Origin: Pontibacillus sp. HMF3514
GTDB lineage: Bacteria; Bacillota; Bacilli; Bacillales; BH030062
Direction of reading: 5' to 3'
Assembly: GCF_009858175.1 (NCBI RefSeq)
Contig: NZ_CP047393.1
Span: 3,100,001-3,164,000, forward strand
DNA: 64,000 nucleotides
Positions 37,450 to 48,057 of the stretch are shown here, one piece after another. A program made the translations under genes and the position numbers. Numbering within the stretch: the stretch's first letter is position 1; every line of letters starts with the position of its first letter. The notes under the pieces are model-generated. The model ran no database searches. It had not been told where the DNA came from and saw only the letters and a list, made by a program, of their open reading frames with translations.

Positions 37450-38625
37450 TTAAATAAGTTCAAATACTCCAGCAGCGCCCATTCCGCCACCAATACACAT
37501 CGTTACAACACCATATTTCTCATTACGACGCTTCATTTCGTGCATTAAACTTAAGGTTAGCTTTGTACCTGTACAGCCTAGTGGGTGACCAAGTGCAATA
37601 GCTCCTCCGTTTACATTCACTTTATCTTCATCAAGACCCAACTCGCGGATAACTTGCACGGACTGAGAGGCAAATGCTTCATTTAATTCAAACAATCCAA
37701 TATCTTCCTGACTTAAACCAGCAAGCTTTAATGCTTTTGGAATCGCCTTAACAGGTCCAACCCCCATGATTTCAGGTTCAACACCTGCTACAGCAAAAGA
37801 ACGAAACTTCACTAAAGGTGTTAACCCTTCTGCTTCCGCTTTTTCACGATCCATAATCAGTACAGATGCAGCGCCGTCACTCATTTGAGAAGAGTTGCCA
37901 GCTGTTACGGTACCGCCTACTGAGAATGCAGGACGTAACTTCGCTAGCCCTTCCATGTTTGTACCAGGACGAACACCTTCATCCACGCTAAACTGAATCT
38001 CTTTTTCTTGAAGCTTGTTGTCGCCACCAAGAGTTCTGTGAATCACATCCACTGGAACAATCTCATCTTGGAACTTTCCTTCTTGAATTGCTTTAGCAGC
38101 TTTTTCATGACTTTTTATTGCAAAAGCATCTTGCTCCTCACGAGTAATACCGTACTTTTTCGCTACTTCTTCAGCAGTAAAACCCATGCCCATGTAATAC
38201 TCAGGTGCATTTTCTACAAGCTTCACATTGGGTTTAATAACGTGTCCTGGTACTGGTACTAGACTCATAGATTCAGCACCACCAGCAATAATGGTGTCAC
38301 TATATCCAAGCATAATACGCTCTGCTGCATAAGCGATACTTTGAAGTCCGCTGGAGCAATAACGGTTGATGGTAATGCCAGGAACTGTGTGAGATAGCCC
38401 AGCTAAAGCTGCAATGCTTCGAGCCATGTTCGTTCCTTGCTCAGCTTCTGGAATCGCACAACCGATAATGACATCATCTATATTGCCATCGTAGTTTCCA
38501 GCTCGTTTTAATGTTTCTTTTATCGTTAATGCTGCTAAATCATCTGGTCTTGTATTCGCTAATGTTCCTTTACTTGCTTTCCCAACAGGTGTACGAGCAC
38601 CTGCTACGATTACAGCTTCCTTCAC
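37450..38625 (-). CDS. fadA: Acetyl-CoA C-acyltransferase FadA
   Basis: A 391-residue thiolase that cuts 3-ketoacyl-CoA to acetyl-CoA and a shortened acyl-CoA. The nucleophile Cys is in [14 protein letters not shown] near residue 90; NEAFASQS and the second Cys region [10 protein letters not shown] with GHPLGCTG complete the site. Start is GTG after AAGGGGGAAGG. Second gene of fadNAE. Confidence 0.95.
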   Translation of the reverse strand: MKEAVIVAGARTPVGKASKGTLANTRPDDLAALTIKETLKRAGNYDGNIDDVIIGCAIPEAEQGTNMARSIAALAGLSHTVPGITINRYCSSGLQSIAYAAERIMLGYSDTIIAGGAESMSLVPVPGHVIKPNVKLVENAPEYYMGMGFTAEEVAKKYGITREEQDAFAIKSHEKAAKAIQEGKFQDEIVPVDVIHRTLGGDNKLQEKEIQFSVDEGVRPGTNMEGLAKLRPAFSVGGTVTAGNSSQMSDGAASVLIMDREKAEAEGLTPLVKFRSFAVAGVEPEIMGVGPVKAIPKALKLAGLSQEDIGLFELNEAFASQSVQVIRELGLDEDKVNVNGGAIALGHPLGCTGTKLTLSLMHEMKRRNEKYGVVTMCIGGGMGAAGVFELI

Positions 38626-38638
38626 GATCCTTCCCCCT

Positions 38639-41038
38639 TTAGTTACGTAGTGGCTTACCTTTCATTAACATGTGTTGCATACGTTGTTGTGTCTTAGGCT
38701 CACCTACGAGACTTAAGAATGCTTCACGCTCTAAGTCCAATAAATATTGTTCATCTACTAACGTTCCAGCAGCTACTTTTCCTCCTGCTAAAACATTGGC
38801 AAGTTTTTGTGCAATCTTGATATCATGTTCTGATGCATATCCACCGAATCCCATTGTTTTAGCGCCTAGAAGCATGGTTGCATAACCTTGTTCACCAACA
38901 ACAGGGATTTTCTTACGTTTAGGTGGCTGATAACCTGCTTTTGCAAGACCCAACACTTTTTGCTTAGCATCATGTAAAAGATGATCACCATTTACGCTGA
39001 TGGCATCCATTTGATCCAAGTAACCTAGCTCACGTGCTTCCACAGCTGATGTAGAGACTTTGGCCGTTGCAATCTTTTCAAAAACTTCGTTCGCAACTTT
39101 TTGAAGGTCAAAATCTACAGAGTCCGGAATACCGCGTAGATGCTTAATATATAGCTCTTTGTTACCGCCTCCACCAGGGATTAAGCCAACACCTGCTTCA
39201 ACTAGACCCATATACGTTTCTTGTGAAGCCTGAATCGCACTCGTTGGTAACGTGATTTCTGTTCCTCCACCAAGCGTCATCCCAAATGGTGCTGCCACAA
39301 CAGGCTTTTCAGAGTACTTAATATTCATCATGGCGTTCTGGAATTGCTTAACGACCATTTCAATTTCCATAAAGTTAAAGTCTTGAGCTTCCATCAGAAT
39401 CATGCCTAGATTCGCACCAACACAGAAGTTCTTCGCCTGATTCCCGATCACTAATCCTTTGTAATTTTGCTGAACTTCTTCTATAGCAAAATTAATCATC
39501 TGCATAATATCTAATCCAATCGCATTGCTTTGCGAATGGAATTCAAGTAACGCTACGCCATCACCAATATCGATCAGGCTTGCACCACTATTTTTCTTAA
39601 TAACACCTTTCTTTTCCTTAGTGCTCTGAATATGAATTTCTTTTTCATTGAAGGATTGAAGCTTATATTCACCATTATGGTAAAAGTAAACGCTACCATT
39701 TTCCTTCTTATAAAAAGAGGTATAACCTTTTGATAACATCTCTTCAACCCATGCTGGAACGGTTTCTCCTTCATCCTTCATGCGAGCAACGGATTTCTCC
39801 ACTCCAATTGCATCCCACATTTCAAAAGGACCTAGCTCCCAGCCGAATCCCCATTTCATCGCATTATCGATTGATGGGATATCATCAGCAATTTCACCCG
39901 TTAGTTCAGCTGAATAAGTTAGAACTGGCTTTACAATATTCCAAACGAAATCTCCAGCACGATCACCTTTAGAAGTGACAAGAGCTTTCAGTTTACGTTT
40001 AGGACCTTTTTCTTGTTTCGCCATCTCTGTTGCGCTTGTTTTCAGCTTTTTACGATCTTCATATTCTAAGGTCTCTGGGTTTAACTCATAAATCGTGCTT
40101 CCGTCTTTTCCTTTTTTCTTCAGGAAGAAGCCCTGACCGCTTTTCGCTCCGATCCAGCCTTTTTCAGCCATCGTCTTCATAAACTGAGGAGGATCGAATA
40201 CGTCTTTTTCGTCACCTTCAACTTTGTCATAGACGTTTTTCGCAACGTGTAGGAATGTATCAAGGCCTACAACATCTAGCGTACGGAAGGTTGCACTTTT
40301 CGGACGCCCAATCATTGGACCCGTTACTGAATCAACTTCACCAACACTATAGCCACCATTCACCATTTCACGAACCGTAACTAAAAGACCGTACGTTCCG
40401 ATTCGGTTTGCTATGAAGTTTGGCGTATCTTTTGCTTCAACGACGCCTTTACCCAGAACGTCTTCTCCAAAGCGTTTCATGAATTGAAGAACTTCGGAAT
40501 CTGTGTTCTTAGTTGGAATAACTTCTAATAATTTTAAGTAACGAGGCGGGTTGAAAAAGTGCATTCCTAGGAAATGCTTTTGAAAATCTTCAGAACGTCC
40601 TTCCGCCATGCTCTCAACGGAAATACCTGATGTATTGGAAGTAACAATCGAACCTTCTTTACGGTATTGATCAACAGATGCAAAAACCTTTTGTTTAATT
40701 TCTAGATTTTCAACAACGACTTCGATAATCCAATCGACTTCACTTAATCGGTCCATGTGATCTTCCATGTTACCGGTTTCAATCATGTCTAAATTTTTCT
40801 TACTAGTCAGTGGTGAAGGTTTTTGTTTAAGTAATCGTTGCTTACTCACTTCACTCATTCGGTTTCGTACTTGAGGATCTTCTAACGTTAACCCTTTCTT
40901 CTTTTCCTGGTCGTTTAGTTCACGAGGTACAATATCGAGCATTATTGATGGAATGCCCACATTCGCCAAGTGTGCAGCAATACCTGCTCCCATTACTCCT
41001 GAGCCTAAAACAGCTGCGCGCTTGATTGTTCGCTTCAT
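38639..41038 (-). CDS. fadN: FadN, 3-hydroxyacyl-CoA dehydrogenase/enoyl-CoA hydratase
   Basis: A 799-residue two-function enzyme of beta-oxidation. The N-terminal half is a 3-hydroxyacyl-CoA dehydrogenase: Rossmann loop [14 protein letters not shown], then [13 protein letters not shown] with the catalytic His and PNFIANRIG. The C-terminal half (about 490-690) is an enoyl-CoA hydratase/crotonase domain with [12 protein letters not shown] and [12 protein letters not shown]. Start at the ATG at 41038 (GGGGG site). First gene of the operon, with a FadR operator 20 bases upstream. Confidence 0.95.
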   Translation of the reverse strand: MKRTIKRAAVLGSGVMGAGIAAHLANVGIPSIMLDIVPRELNDQEKKKGLTLEDPQVRNRMSEVSKQRLLKQKPSPLTSKKNLDMIETGNMEDHMDRLSEVDWIIEVVVENLEIKQKVFASVDQYRKEGSIVTSNTSGISVESMAEGRSEDFQKHFLGMHFFNPPRYLKLLEVIPTKNTDSEVLQFMKRFGEDVLGKGVVEAKDTPNFIANRIGTYGLLVTVREMVNGGYSVGEVDSVTGPMIGRPKSATFRTLDVVGLDTFLHVAKNVYDKVEGDEKDVFDPPQFMKTMAEKGWIGAKSGQGFFLKKKGKDGSTIYELNPETLEYEDRKKLKTSATEMAKQEKGPKRKLKALVTSKGDRAGDFVWNIVKPVLTYSAELTGEIADDIPSIDNAMKWGFGWELGPFEMWDAIGVEKSVARMKDEGETVPAWVEEMLSKGYTSFYKKENGSVYFYHNGEYKLQSFNEKEIHIQSTKEKKGVIKKNSGASLIDIGDGVALLEFHSQSNAIGLDIMQMINFAIEEVQQNYKGLVIGNQAKNFCVGANLGMILMEAQDFNFMEIEMVVKQFQNAMMNIKYSEKPVVAAPFGMTLGGGTEITLPTSAIQASQETYMGLVEAGVGLIPGGGGNKELYIKHLRGIPDSVDFDLQKVANEVFEKIATAKVSTSAVEARELGYLDQMDAISVNGDHLLHDAKQKVLGLAKAGYQPPKRKKIPVVGEQGYATMLLGAKTMGFGGYASEHDIKIAQKLANVLAGGKVAAGTLVDEQYLLDLEREAFLSLVGEPKTQQRMQHMLMKGKPLRN

Positions 41039-41057
41039 TCTAAATCCCCCTAACATT

Positions 41058-41075
41058 TGAATGAATACTCATTCA
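41058..41075 (-). promoter_or_regulatory. FadR operator upstream of fadNAE
   Basis: TGAATGAATACTCATTCA matches the Bacillus FadR consensus (TGAATGAMTANTCATTCA). FadR represses beta-oxidation genes and is released by long-chain acyl-CoA. Confidence 0.93.
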
Positions 41076-41174
41076 TTTTAAACGAAAAAAATATATAGAT
41101 CGCAATCGACCTAAATCCTACCTTTACTATAAAATATTTTCAGACATTTCGCAATCATTTTATTTGGGAAAATC

Positions 41175-41207
41175 AAGACGTTTCCAAAATAAATTGAAAA
41201 CGTCTTG
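41175..41207 (-). terminator. Terminator of the MDR dehydrogenase gene
   Basis: On the reverse strand CAAGACGTTTTC...GAAACGTCTTG then ATTTT. Confidence 0.75.
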
Positions 41208-41213
41208 TTCTCT

Positions 41214-42248
41214 TTATGGAAGTAGAACAATCTTCCCCATTTTACCTGCTTCTTTAAAGTAGCTTTGAGCATCACGCGCCTGTTCTAGAGGAAATGTCCG
41301 ATCGATAATTGGTTTCACTTTCCCTTCACTTACAGCATCCATCAGCTTCTTAAATTCTTTACGCGTTCCTAAAACAGACCCAATTAGTGTAATGTGTTTT
41401 AGATACATGGTTCTAAAATCAAGTTCTGTTTTCTGGCCACCTGCAGACCCTGAAGTACAGAACCTTCCTCCTTTTTTCAGAACCTGAAGGGATGTATTAA
41501 ACAAGGCATCTCCTACAACATCTAATACAGCATCAATAGGACCATCATTTGCTTCAAGAATTTCTTTTTCTAATTGATCTGATTTATAGGATAGAACATG
41601 AGTAGCTCCTAACTCCTTCAATTTATCCGCTAATTCTAAATCCCCTACGATAGCAATAACCTTAGCTCCAAAGACTTGTGAGGCTATTTGAACATTAAGA
41701 GAGCCCACTCCTCCATTTGCACCGGTCACCATTACGGTTTCTCCCTCTTGAATTTGAGCTTCTTCTACCATATGCCAACCTGTCATACCACTTACAGAAA
41801 AAACTGCACTTTCAGGGTATGTAGATAAAGGCATTGGAAAACACAATTCCGCAGGCCAAACCACATACTCAGCATATCCACCATCATATTCTGAACCTAC
41901 GAAGGACATATCCTCTGAAATATGTTCTTTACCTTCCTCTCCACTAGAAGTGAAAGGGAATAATACGACATCTTGTCCTACGATACTTTCATTCACACCT
42001 GTACCTGCTTCTACAACTTTACCCGTTATATCTGAGCCAGGTATTCTTGGAAACTGAACACCCTCAGGACGCCAGCCAGATTTTCCACCTGTTCCATACG
42101 CTCCTTCACGCATCCAAATTTCTGTATTATTTATGGCACAGGCTTTCACCTCGATAAGTACTTCTCCTTCCTTAGGTTTAGGCGTTTCCTTTTCAACATA
42201 TTGTAGTTGCTCAAGACCTCCGTATCCTTCAACTTGAACTGCTTTCAT
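41214..42248 (-). CDS. MDR-family zinc-type alcohol dehydrogenase-like oxidoreductase
   Basis: A 344-residue medium-chain dehydrogenase/reductase. The N-terminal GroES-like domain ends with VGSEYDGGYAEYVVWP, and the nucleotide-binding motif VMVTGANGGVGSLNVQ lies near residue 165. The usual structural zinc Cys cluster is missing, so it looks like a quinone oxidoreductase/enoyl reductase relative; the substrate is unknown. Separate from fadN by a terminator and from fadM by another, so it is a single-gene transcript among fatty acid genes. Confidence 0.82.
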   Translation of the reverse strand: MKAVQVEGYGGLEQLQYVEKETPKPKEGEVLIEVKACAINNTEIWMREGAYGTGGKSGWRPEGVQFPRIPGSDITGKVVEAGTGVNESIVGQDVVLFPFTSSGEEGKEHISEDMSFVGSEYDGGYAEYVVWPAELCFPMPLSTYPESAVFSVSGMTGWHMVEEAQIQEGETVMVTGANGGVGSLNVQIASQVFGAKVIAIVGDLELADKLKELGATHVLSYKSDQLEKEILEANDGPIDAVLDVVGDALFNTSLQVLKKGGRFCTSGSAGGQKTELDFRTMYLKHITLIGSVLGTRKEFKKLMDAVSEGKVKPIIDRTFPLEQARDAQSYFKEAGKMGKIVLLP

Positions 42249-42339
42249 GTATGACTCACACCTTTTCTTGTTTTTTAAATCTGTCTTTATAATGCTTCGT
42301 ACTAAAGCAAAATATATATGATATTGCCTTATTAAACAA

Positions 42340-42373
42340 AAAAAGAGCTCACCACGAATAGGTGAACTCTCTC
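42340..42373 (-). terminator. Terminator of fadM/putB gene
   Basis: On the reverse strand GAGAGTTCACC...GGTGAGCTCTTT then T runs. Confidence 0.85.
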
Positions 42374-42377
42374 ATTT

Positions 42378-43295
42378 CTACTTCCCGAACACACCTTTTG
42401 CTACAAATGCTACGTTAGCAGGTCGTTCAGCAAGGCGACGCATGAAGTAACCGTACCAATCATCGCCATATGGTACATAAACACGCATGCGATACCCTTC
42501 TTTAATCAATTCTTCCTGTCGTTCTGTGCGAATGCCAAATAACATCTGAAACTCAAATTGATCTCGAGAAATATTATGTTCTTTCTCAAGTTGTTTTGTG
42601 TATTCAATCATTTCATCATCGTGGGTAGCTACTGCTGTGTAGTTCCCATTTAATAAGTGCATCTTAATAATCTTCTTAAAGTTGTCATCTGTATCTTTCT
42701 TTTCAGGGAACGCTACTTTTGGTGATTCTTTATAAGCCCCTTTTACAAGACGAAGATTCGGACTGTATTGATCTAATTCTTCGATATCTTCTACAGTTCG
42801 ATATAAGTAAGCTTGTAACACTGTACCGATTAACTCATACTCAGATTTGAGCTGTTTAAAAATCTCAAGTGTCTTCTCGCAGCGTTCGTAGTCTTCCATA
42901 TCTATAGTGACGAAAACGTTATACTTTTTACCTGCATCTAAAATCGTGCGCATGTTTTCCATCACTAAATCGTCTGATATATCCAACCCCATTGAAGTTA
43001 ACTTCAATGACAATTGTGAGTTCAAGTTTTGTTCAGAAATAACACGGATGGCTTCAATACATTCTTCTGTACGTTGCTTGGCTTCATCTTCATTATCAAC
43101 AAACTCACCAAGGTGATCAATCGTCACATCCATGCCTTTTTCGTTAAGATCTTGTATAACTTTCGCAGTGTTTTGCATTGTTTCTCCAGCAACAAAACGT
43201 CCTGCTCCGAAACGTAGGCCATATTTCCTGGCTAATTTTGTAAACATTTTGTTCTTTGATAAAAATAGAAAGAAATTTCGTAATAATTGCTCCAT
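42378..43295 (-). CDS. fadM: Proline dehydrogenase family protein (FadM/PutB)
   Basis: A 305-residue flavoenzyme domain oxidising proline to pyrroline-5-carboxylate. The TIM-barrel signatures are QLSLKLTSMGLD, LVKGAYKESPKV, VATHDDEMIEY, FQMLFGIRTERQ and RVYVPYGDDWYGYFMRRLAERP. In Bacillus subtilis the gene at this locus is fadM (yusM) next to the fad operon; PutB proteins share the same activity. There is no pyrroline-5-carboxylate dehydrogenase gene next door. Site GGAGGGGTC. Confidence 0.92.
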   Translation of the reverse strand: MEQLLRNFFLFLSKNKMFTKLARKYGLRFGAGRFVAGETMQNTAKVIQDLNEKGMDVTIDHLGEFVDNEDEAKQRTEECIEAIRVISEQNLNSQLSLKLTSMGLDISDDLVMENMRTILDAGKKYNVFVTIDMEDYERCEKTLEIFKQLKSEYELIGTVLQAYLYRTVEDIEELDQYSPNLRLVKGAYKESPKVAFPEKKDTDDNFKKIIKMHLLNGNYTAVATHDDEMIEYTKQLEKEHNISRDQFEFQMLFGIRTERQEELIKEGYRMRVYVPYGDDWYGYFMRRLAERPANVAFVAKGVFGK

Positions 43296-43549
43296 CTTGA
43301 CCCCTCCCTATTCATCAATTGTTATTGATGATGGCGCAATTCCTATTATAACAATCATGTAACCACTTACATTTTATCATCAATTTCGACAAAACGTGTA
43401 TAAAATTCTTACTATTTTAGTTACATATAATTTTGACAAAAGAGTCTGAAAAATAAAAGTGATAAGACTTAAGTCTCAAAAGCATAGCACAAATCAAATT
43501 GAGGCAATCTAAAACAGAATACATGACTTATGTAAGGAGGGTACCTCAA

Positions 43550-43828
43550 ATGCAACAAAATCAAACTACCGGTCAGCAAAATCAAATGAATGTGATGCCT
43601 CAACCACCTACGATGGTGAGCACAAAAGACCAGCTATATCTTACGGATATGCTTAGCTGGAACCTAATTGCCGCTAAGAAAGCTCATTTCTACGCTGGCT
43701 TCTGTCAAAACCAAGAGCTGAAATCATCACTTGAGCAAGCAGGTCAGATGCACCAACGTCATTATGAAAAAATCTTACAGCACTTGAATCAAAATGCACA
43801 ACCACAGCAACAACCGCCATTAAACTAA
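43550..43828 (+). CDS. yusN: Spore coat protein, CotF-like (YusN)
   Basis: A 92-residue protein with a Gln/Asn/Pro-rich start and a CotF-type helical bundle (KDQLYLTDMLSWNLIAAKKAHFYA, then C in GFCQNQ). It is expected in the spore coat. Start at the ATG at 43550, after AAGGAGGG; the frame is open upstream from 43499 but has no site there. It forms a pair with the next gene, 17 bases downstream. Confidence 0.82.
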   Translation: MQQNQTTGQQNQMNVMPQPPTMVSTKDQLYLTDMLSWNLIAAKKAHFYAGFCQNQELKSSLEQAGQMHQRHYEKILQHLNQNAQPQQQPPLN

Positions 43829-43845
43829 GGTTAGGAGGTAATATC

Positions 43846-44178
43846 ATGAACAATCAACAAAGTAAAAAGGTACAAAACCCTGAAACGGCAGTACCAAAAA
43901 ATGAGCAAATGAATGAACGTGATTTCGTGAATGACATGCTTGCTACAGAGAAGTACATGACGGATGCATACAGCACAGCAATGAACGAGGCGAGCTGTCA
44001 GAATCTATATCAGGATATTTCATCTATTTTTAATGAAACTCAAGACACTCAACGTAATATGTATAACCTTATGTTTAAAAATGGTTGGTATAGCGTTGAA
44101 GCTGCAGATCAGCAGAAGATGCAGCAGTCCTATCAGCAGTTTTCTGGGTACAAGAACCAGTTGCCTTATATGAATTAG
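43846..44178 (+). CDS. Spore coat protein, CotF family
   Basis: A 110-residue CotF-domain protein: RDFVNDMLATEKYMTDAYSTA, ASCQNLYQDIS and NLMFKNGWYSVEAADQQK are typical of CotF-like coat proteins, which are deposited on the spore surface. Gln-rich tail. Site TTAGGAGG. Co-transcribed with yusN. No clear terminator follows; the degenerate repeat region begins 20 bases later. Confidence 0.85.
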   Translation: MNNQQSKKVQNPETAVPKNEQMNERDFVNDMLATEKYMTDAYSTAMNEASCQNLYQDISSIFNETQDTQRNMYNLMFKNGWYSVEAADQQKMQQSYQQFSGYKNQLPYMN

Positions 44179-44199
44179 ACTACTGGTTTGAGAGTCATG

Positions 44200-44445
44200 T
44201 GAAGGCGATTCTAGCACGATATGGGCTATCTTTTGCCGTATTCAGGCGGTCCTAGCTCGATTCTGGCGATCTCTTGCCATATTCGGGCGGTCCTAGCTTG
44301 ATTCAGGCGCTCTTTTGCCATTTTCAGGCGCACTTTACCCGATTCAGGCGGTTCTAGTCCGATTCTGGCGCTCTTTTGCCATATTCCGGCGAACCCCTGT
44401 GCCTTCCGGGCGATACGGCACATAAGCAGGCGCTCTTAATATCCA
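44200..44445. repeat. Degenerate tandem repeat of about 20-21 bp
   Basis: About eleven units ending in ATTCnGGCG (variants ATTCTGGCG, ATTCAGGCG, ATATTCGGGCG), with alternating CTCTTTTGCC and GTCCTAGC blocks. Spacing is 20-21 bp, with loss of order at the right end. It forms most of the gap between the coat genes and copZ. It is not coding on either strand. Confidence 0.85.
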
Positions 44446-44451
44446 CACCTA

Positions 44452-44488
44452 AAAAAACGTCATTCCGATTCAATTCGGAATGACGTTT
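44452..44488 (-). terminator. Terminator of the copper operon
   Basis: On the reverse strand AAAACGTCATTCCGA...TCGGAATGACGTTTT then T3-4. Confidence 0.93.
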
Positions 44489-44493
44489 TCTAT

Positions 44494-44700
44494 TTATGCT
44501 ACAACGTCGTAGCCTTGTTCTTCAATTGCTGATTTCATTTGTTCTTTTGATACGTAAACATCATCGTATGTTACGTCTACTCGGTTTGAATCAAGATGAA
44601 CCTCTACACCTTGAACACCATTTAATTCTTCTAAAGCACCTTTAACTGCCTTTTCGCAATGACCACAAGTCATTCCTCGTACATCTAATGTAATTTGCAT
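44494..44700 (-). CDS. copZ: CopZ copper chaperone
   Basis: A 68-residue heavy-metal-associated domain. The metal site is GMTCGHCEKAV (CxxC at about residues 12-15). It binds Cu(I) in the cytoplasm and passes it to CopA, or to CsoR when copper is in excess. 22 bases after copA, in the csoR-copA-copZ transcript. Confidence 0.95.
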   Translation of the reverse strand: MQITLDVRGMTCGHCEKAVKGALEELNGVQGVEVHLDSNRVDVTYDDVYVSKEQMKSAIEEQGYDVVA

Positions 44701-44722
44701 CGTAACATCCTTTCCTCGTTTT

Positions 44723-47107
44723 TTATATTTTAACTCGCTTCAATCGAAGTGAGTTAGAAACAACACTAACAGAGCTAAATGCCATAGCTGCTCCAGCAAT
44801 CCATGGAGCTAGCAATCCAATGGCTGCGACTGGGATACCTGCTGTGTTATAAGCAAGCGCCCAGAATAAGTTTTGACGGATATTTTGCATCGTTTTCTGA
44901 CTTAGACGAATCGCTTTAGGGATTAATGTTAACTCTCCGCCTAGAATTGTTACGTCCGCAGCTTCAATCGCTACGTCTGTTCCAGTTCCGATTGCAATTC
45001 CAATATCCGCTGTTGCCAATGCAGGCGCATCATTAATTCCGTCGCCTACCATAGCAACTTTTTTGTCTTGTTGCTGGAGCTCTTTTACGCGTTCAGCTTT
45101 TTCCTCTGGGACAACTTGAGCAATTACTCGGTCAATCCCCACTTGCTTAGCAATGGCTTGAGCTGTGCGTTCGTTATCTCCAGTCAGCATTACAAGTTCG
45201 ATTCCTTGCTCCTTCAAGAGAGAGAGAGCTTCTTTAGCTGAAGGTTTGATGGTGTCAGCTACAGCAATTACACCTTCAGCTTTCCCATCTACACTAATAA
45301 GCATAGCGGTTTTACCTTCTTCCTCCCAAGACTGCATAAAGGAATCATAGTTTTTATATTCCACGTTTTCATTTTGAAATAACGTGCGTGTACCAATTAA
45401 TACATTTTTCTCATTCACCGTGGCCTTGATACCGTGACCTGGTATCGCTTCGAACCACTCTACTTCGCTTAAATCAAGTGATTTAGATTCAGCATGTTGA
45501 ACGATAGATTGAGCTAATGGGTGTTCAGATCCTTTCTCTGCACTTGCTACTAGAGCAAGCACGTCGTCTGTACCTTCAAAGTTCGTGACCTCTGGCTCAC
45601 CTTTTGTGATCGTTCCAGTTTTATCAAAAACAATGGTGTCGATTTTGTGAGTGGACTCTAAATGCTCTCCACCTTTAAATAAAATTCCTTGCTCAGCAGC
45701 TTTACCCGTGCCAACCATAATGGAAGTTGGTGTTGCCAGTCCAAGAGCACAAGGGCAGGCAATTACGAGTACTGCAATTGCTGCTTCTAATGATAAAGGA
45801 AGATCACCAGGTGCCACTATTGTGATCCATACGACAAAGGTTAAAACAGCGATACCTACTACAATCGGAACAAAATACCCTGAGATCACATCGGCCATTC
45901 GCTGAATAGGCGCTTTGGAACCTTGAGCTTCCTCCACGACTTTTATGATACCTGCTAAGGCTGTATCCTTCCCGACTTTAGTCGCACGCATGTGAATCGT
46001 TCCATTTTTGTTAATGGTAGAACCAATAACTTTATCTCCGTTATCCTTTTCTACAGGAATAGACTCCCCTGTAATCATGGATTCATCAATTGAAGTAGTA
46101 CCCTTAATGACTTCACCGTCTACAGGGATCTTTTCACCTGGACGTACAAGAATTGTATCTCCTACAACAACCTGCTCAACAGGCACTTTTTGTTCCTCTC
46201 CATCACGTAGAACGGAAGCTTCCTTGGCTTGTAGATTTAACAAGGATGAAATTGCCTGCGTTGTTCTGCCTTTTGCAATCGCTTCAAAGTATTTACCTAA
46301 TAAAATTAATGTGATTAGGATCGCACTTGTTTCAAAATACAAATGAGGTTCTTTACTCGGATGCCCAATCGTTTGAATGGCTTCAGCTAAACTGTAGAAA
46401 TACGCAGCACTTGTACCTAGTGCAACGAGTACATCCATGTTTGCTGTTTTATTCTTGAGGTTTTTATAAGCTCCCTCATAAAATTGCCAACCGATGACAA
46501 ATTGAACTGGAGTTGCCAGGATTAATTGAAGCCATGGATTCATGAGTAAGTCTGGAACCGGCAGCCCAAACAAGTGCTCAAACATGGTATAGAGTAATGG
46601 AAGAGACAAGATTGCTGAAACAATTAGCTTAATTCTTTTTTTCTTAAGTTCTTCTTCTTTTTGAGACGATTTCTCTTCTCGGTCCGCTCGCTCCTCAGCA
46701 TCATAGCCAAGTTTTTGAATACGAGCGATGATATCGTCTAATGACACAAGGCCAGGGGTATATTCTACAAGTGCTGTTTCATTTGCTAAGTTTACGCTCG
46801 CTTCTTGAATACCGTCCATTTTATTGAGGACTTTTTCTATACGGGAGGAGCATGCAGCACATGTCATACCATATACATCTAACTCCAATTTTTCGGTTTG
46901 AACACCATATCCAAGCTTTTCTATTCGTGCTGAAATATCTTCAGGTGTTACTTGATCCGCATCATAATCAATTGAAGCCTTCTCCATTGCAAGATTGACT
47001 TTTGCATCTACCCCATCCATTTTGTTTAATACTTTCTCAATTCGTGTAGAACAGGCAGCACATGTCATGCCCGTGACACCGACATTAATGTGTTTTTCTT
47101 CACTCAT
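44723..47107 (-). CDS. copA: CopA, Cu(I)-exporting P-type ATPase
   Basis: A 794-residue P1B-ATPase. Two N-terminal metal domains each have GMTCAACS (around residues 13 and 82). Eight membrane spans; the transport site is ACPCALG, phosphorylation site [10 protein letters not shown], actuator [12 protein letters not shown] and hinge [11 protein letters not shown]. It exports Cu(I) from the cytoplasm. Site AGGAGGTGG. Follows csoR by 11 bases. Confidence 0.97.
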   Translation of the reverse strand: MSEEKHINVGVTGMTCAACSTRIEKVLNKMDGVDAKVNLAMEKASIDYDADQVTPEDISARIEKLGYGVQTEKLELDVYGMTCAACSSRIEKVLNKMDGIQEASVNLANETALVEYTPGLVSLDDIIARIQKLGYDAEERADREEKSSQKEEELKKKRIKLIVSAILSLPLLYTMFEHLFGLPVPDLLMNPWLQLILATPVQFVIGWQFYEGAYKNLKNKTANMDVLVALGTSAAYFYSLAEAIQTIGHPSKEPHLYFETSAILITLILLGKYFEAIAKGRTTQAISSLLNLQAKEASVLRDGEEQKVPVEQVVVGDTILVRPGEKIPVDGEVIKGTTSIDESMITGESIPVEKDNGDKVIGSTINKNGTIHMRATKVGKDTALAGIIKVVEEAQGSKAPIQRMADVISGYFVPIVVGIAVLTFVVWITIVAPGDLPLSLEAAIAVLVIACPCALGLATPTSIMVGTGKAAEQGILFKGGEHLESTHKIDTIVFDKTGTITKGEPEVTNFEGTDDVLALVASAEKGSEHPLAQSIVQHAESKSLDLSEVEWFEAIPGHGIKATVNEKNVLIGTRTLFQNENVEYKNYDSFMQSWEEEGKTAMLISVDGKAEGVIAVADTIKPSAKEALSLLKEQGIELVMLTGDNERTAQAIAKQVGIDRVIAQVVPEEKAERVKELQQQDKKVAMVGDGINDAPALATADIGIAIGTGTDVAIEAADVTILGGELTLIPKAIRLSQKTMQNIRQNLFWALAYNTAGIPVAAIGLLAPWIAGAAMAFSSVSVVSNSLRLKRVKI

Positions 47108-47118
47108 GCTTCCACCTC

Positions 47119-47439
47119 CTATTTAGAAAACTGTTGCATGACTTTCATTAATTCATCAATGGCTTCTTCTCCTTCACCCTTTTGAATGGCATCTGAAACA
47201 CAGTGGTGCGTGTGTCGTTCCATAAGGGAGAAGCCCGCCTTTTTGAGCGCATTGTTAATCGCTGATATTTGAACAAGGATATCTACACAGTACCGATCTT
47301 CTTCAATCATCTTTTGTATTCCTCGAACTTGACCTTCTATTCTTTTTAGGCGGTTCAAAACAAGTTGTTTTTCATCATCTGTTCTAGGTGTTACTGGTTG
47401 CTTTCCGCTATCTTCAGGTAATTCTTCATGATTGGTCAT
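47119..47439 (-). CDS. csoR: CsoR, copper-sensing repressor
   Basis: A 106-residue DUF156 repressor. The Cu(I) ligands are in place: Cys in DRYCVDIL, His in RHTHHC and the Cys following (C-H-C set). Cu(I) binding releases DNA and turns on csoR-copA-copZ. The promoter upstream overlaps a GC-rich CsoR-type site. Site GAGGTGGTGG. Confidence 0.93.
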   Translation of the reverse strand: MTNHEELPEDSGKQPVTPRTDDEKQLVLNRLKRIEGQVRGIQKMIEEDRYCVDILVQISAINNALKKAGFSLMERHTHHCVSDAIQKGEGEEAIDELMKVMQQFSK

Positions 47440-47471
47440 GAAACCACCACCTCTTAAAGTTCTTTCTTTTA

Positions 47472-47501
47472 CTATACCCCCGTTATGTATTATCAGTCAA
47501 G
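47472..47501 (-). promoter_or_regulatory. Promoter and CsoR-type site of csoR-copA-copZ
   Basis: On the reverse strand TTGACT, 18-base spacer, TATAGT. The spacer and -10 carry ACATAACGGGGGTATAG, resembling one half or a degenerate form of the GGGTA-type CsoR operator, placed to block polymerase. Confidence 0.6.
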
Positions 47502-47546
47502 TTATAATCTTTATTTGTTTAATAAGGTTTTTAGTTTATTGAATTT

Positions 47547-47577
47547 AAAATACCCCCTGGTTTCCCAGGAGGTATTC
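47547..47577 (-). terminator. Terminator of the DUF302 gene
   Basis: On the reverse strand AATACCTCCTGG...CCAGGGGGTATT then TTA. Confidence 0.75.
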
Positions 47578-47581
47578 AAGC

Positions 47582-47965
47582 TTATTTCGCTTCTTCAATA
47601 CAAGCTACCATTCTGTCTTCAATATCTTTTGCAATATCATTTAATTCAGGGTCTTCTACAAATTCAATTAATTGGGTTGGTTTCGGCATTCCGATTTTGT
47701 TCTGATCGCCTTCTTCATAAACAACGATTTTACAAGGAAGGAAGTAACTCACAAGTGGATTCTTCGATAGAACCTTTTTCGCTTCTCCAGGGTTACATAC
47801 TTCTAAGATTCGGTACGTATTATCAAAATCGAACCCTTTATTGTTTAGTGTTTCTTTAACATTGAAGTCCCATAACACACCAAACTTTTCTTTTTTCAAC
47901 TCTTCTTCAAGTGATTGCACTGCTTCATCCAATGACTTTTGTGTTTCTACAGTGTAGTGAAACAT
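47582..47965 (-). CDS. DUF302 family protein
   Basis: A 127-residue DUF302 protein, cytoplasmic. The family pattern includes SLDEAVQSLEEELKKEKFGVLWDFN and CNPGEAKKVLSKNPLVSYFLPCKIVVYEE with two Cys. Function unknown; DUF302 genes often neighbour sulfur or copper genes. Start at the ATG at 47965, after GGAGGGATAT. An inverted TATACC/GGTATA site in its promoter supports control by a CsoR-family repressor. Confidence 0.82.
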   Translation of the reverse strand: MFHYTVETQKSLDEAVQSLEEELKKEKFGVLWDFNVKETLNNKGFDFDNTYRILEVCNPGEAKKVLSKNPLVSYFLPCKIVVYEEGDQNKIGMPKPTQLIEFVEDPELNDIAKDIEDRMVACIEEAK

Positions 47966-48000
47966 CCAATATCCCTCCAATCATTTTCTTCATTATACAT

Positions 48001-48018
48001 TATACCCTGAATGGTATA
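48001..48018 (-). promoter_or_regulatory. CsoR-family operator upstream of the DUF302 gene
   Basis: TATACC-CTGAAT-GGTATA, perfect 6-bp inverted arms, 36 bases before the ATG. Similar to operators of CsoR/CstR-type repressors (ATACC...GGTAT). Confidence 0.6.
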
Positions 48019-48057
48019 GTTAAAACGAATAATTTGATCAGGGAAACTTAATCAATG

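Noticed and set aside
44226-44423. Reverse reading frame of 65 residues in the repeat region
   Set aside because: It is a translation of the ATTCnGGCG tandem repeat, has no ribosome site, and its residues simply follow the repeat period.
47485-47859. Forward reading frame opposite the DUF302 gene
   Set aside because: It is the antisense shadow of the DUF302 gene and terminator, with no ribosome site.
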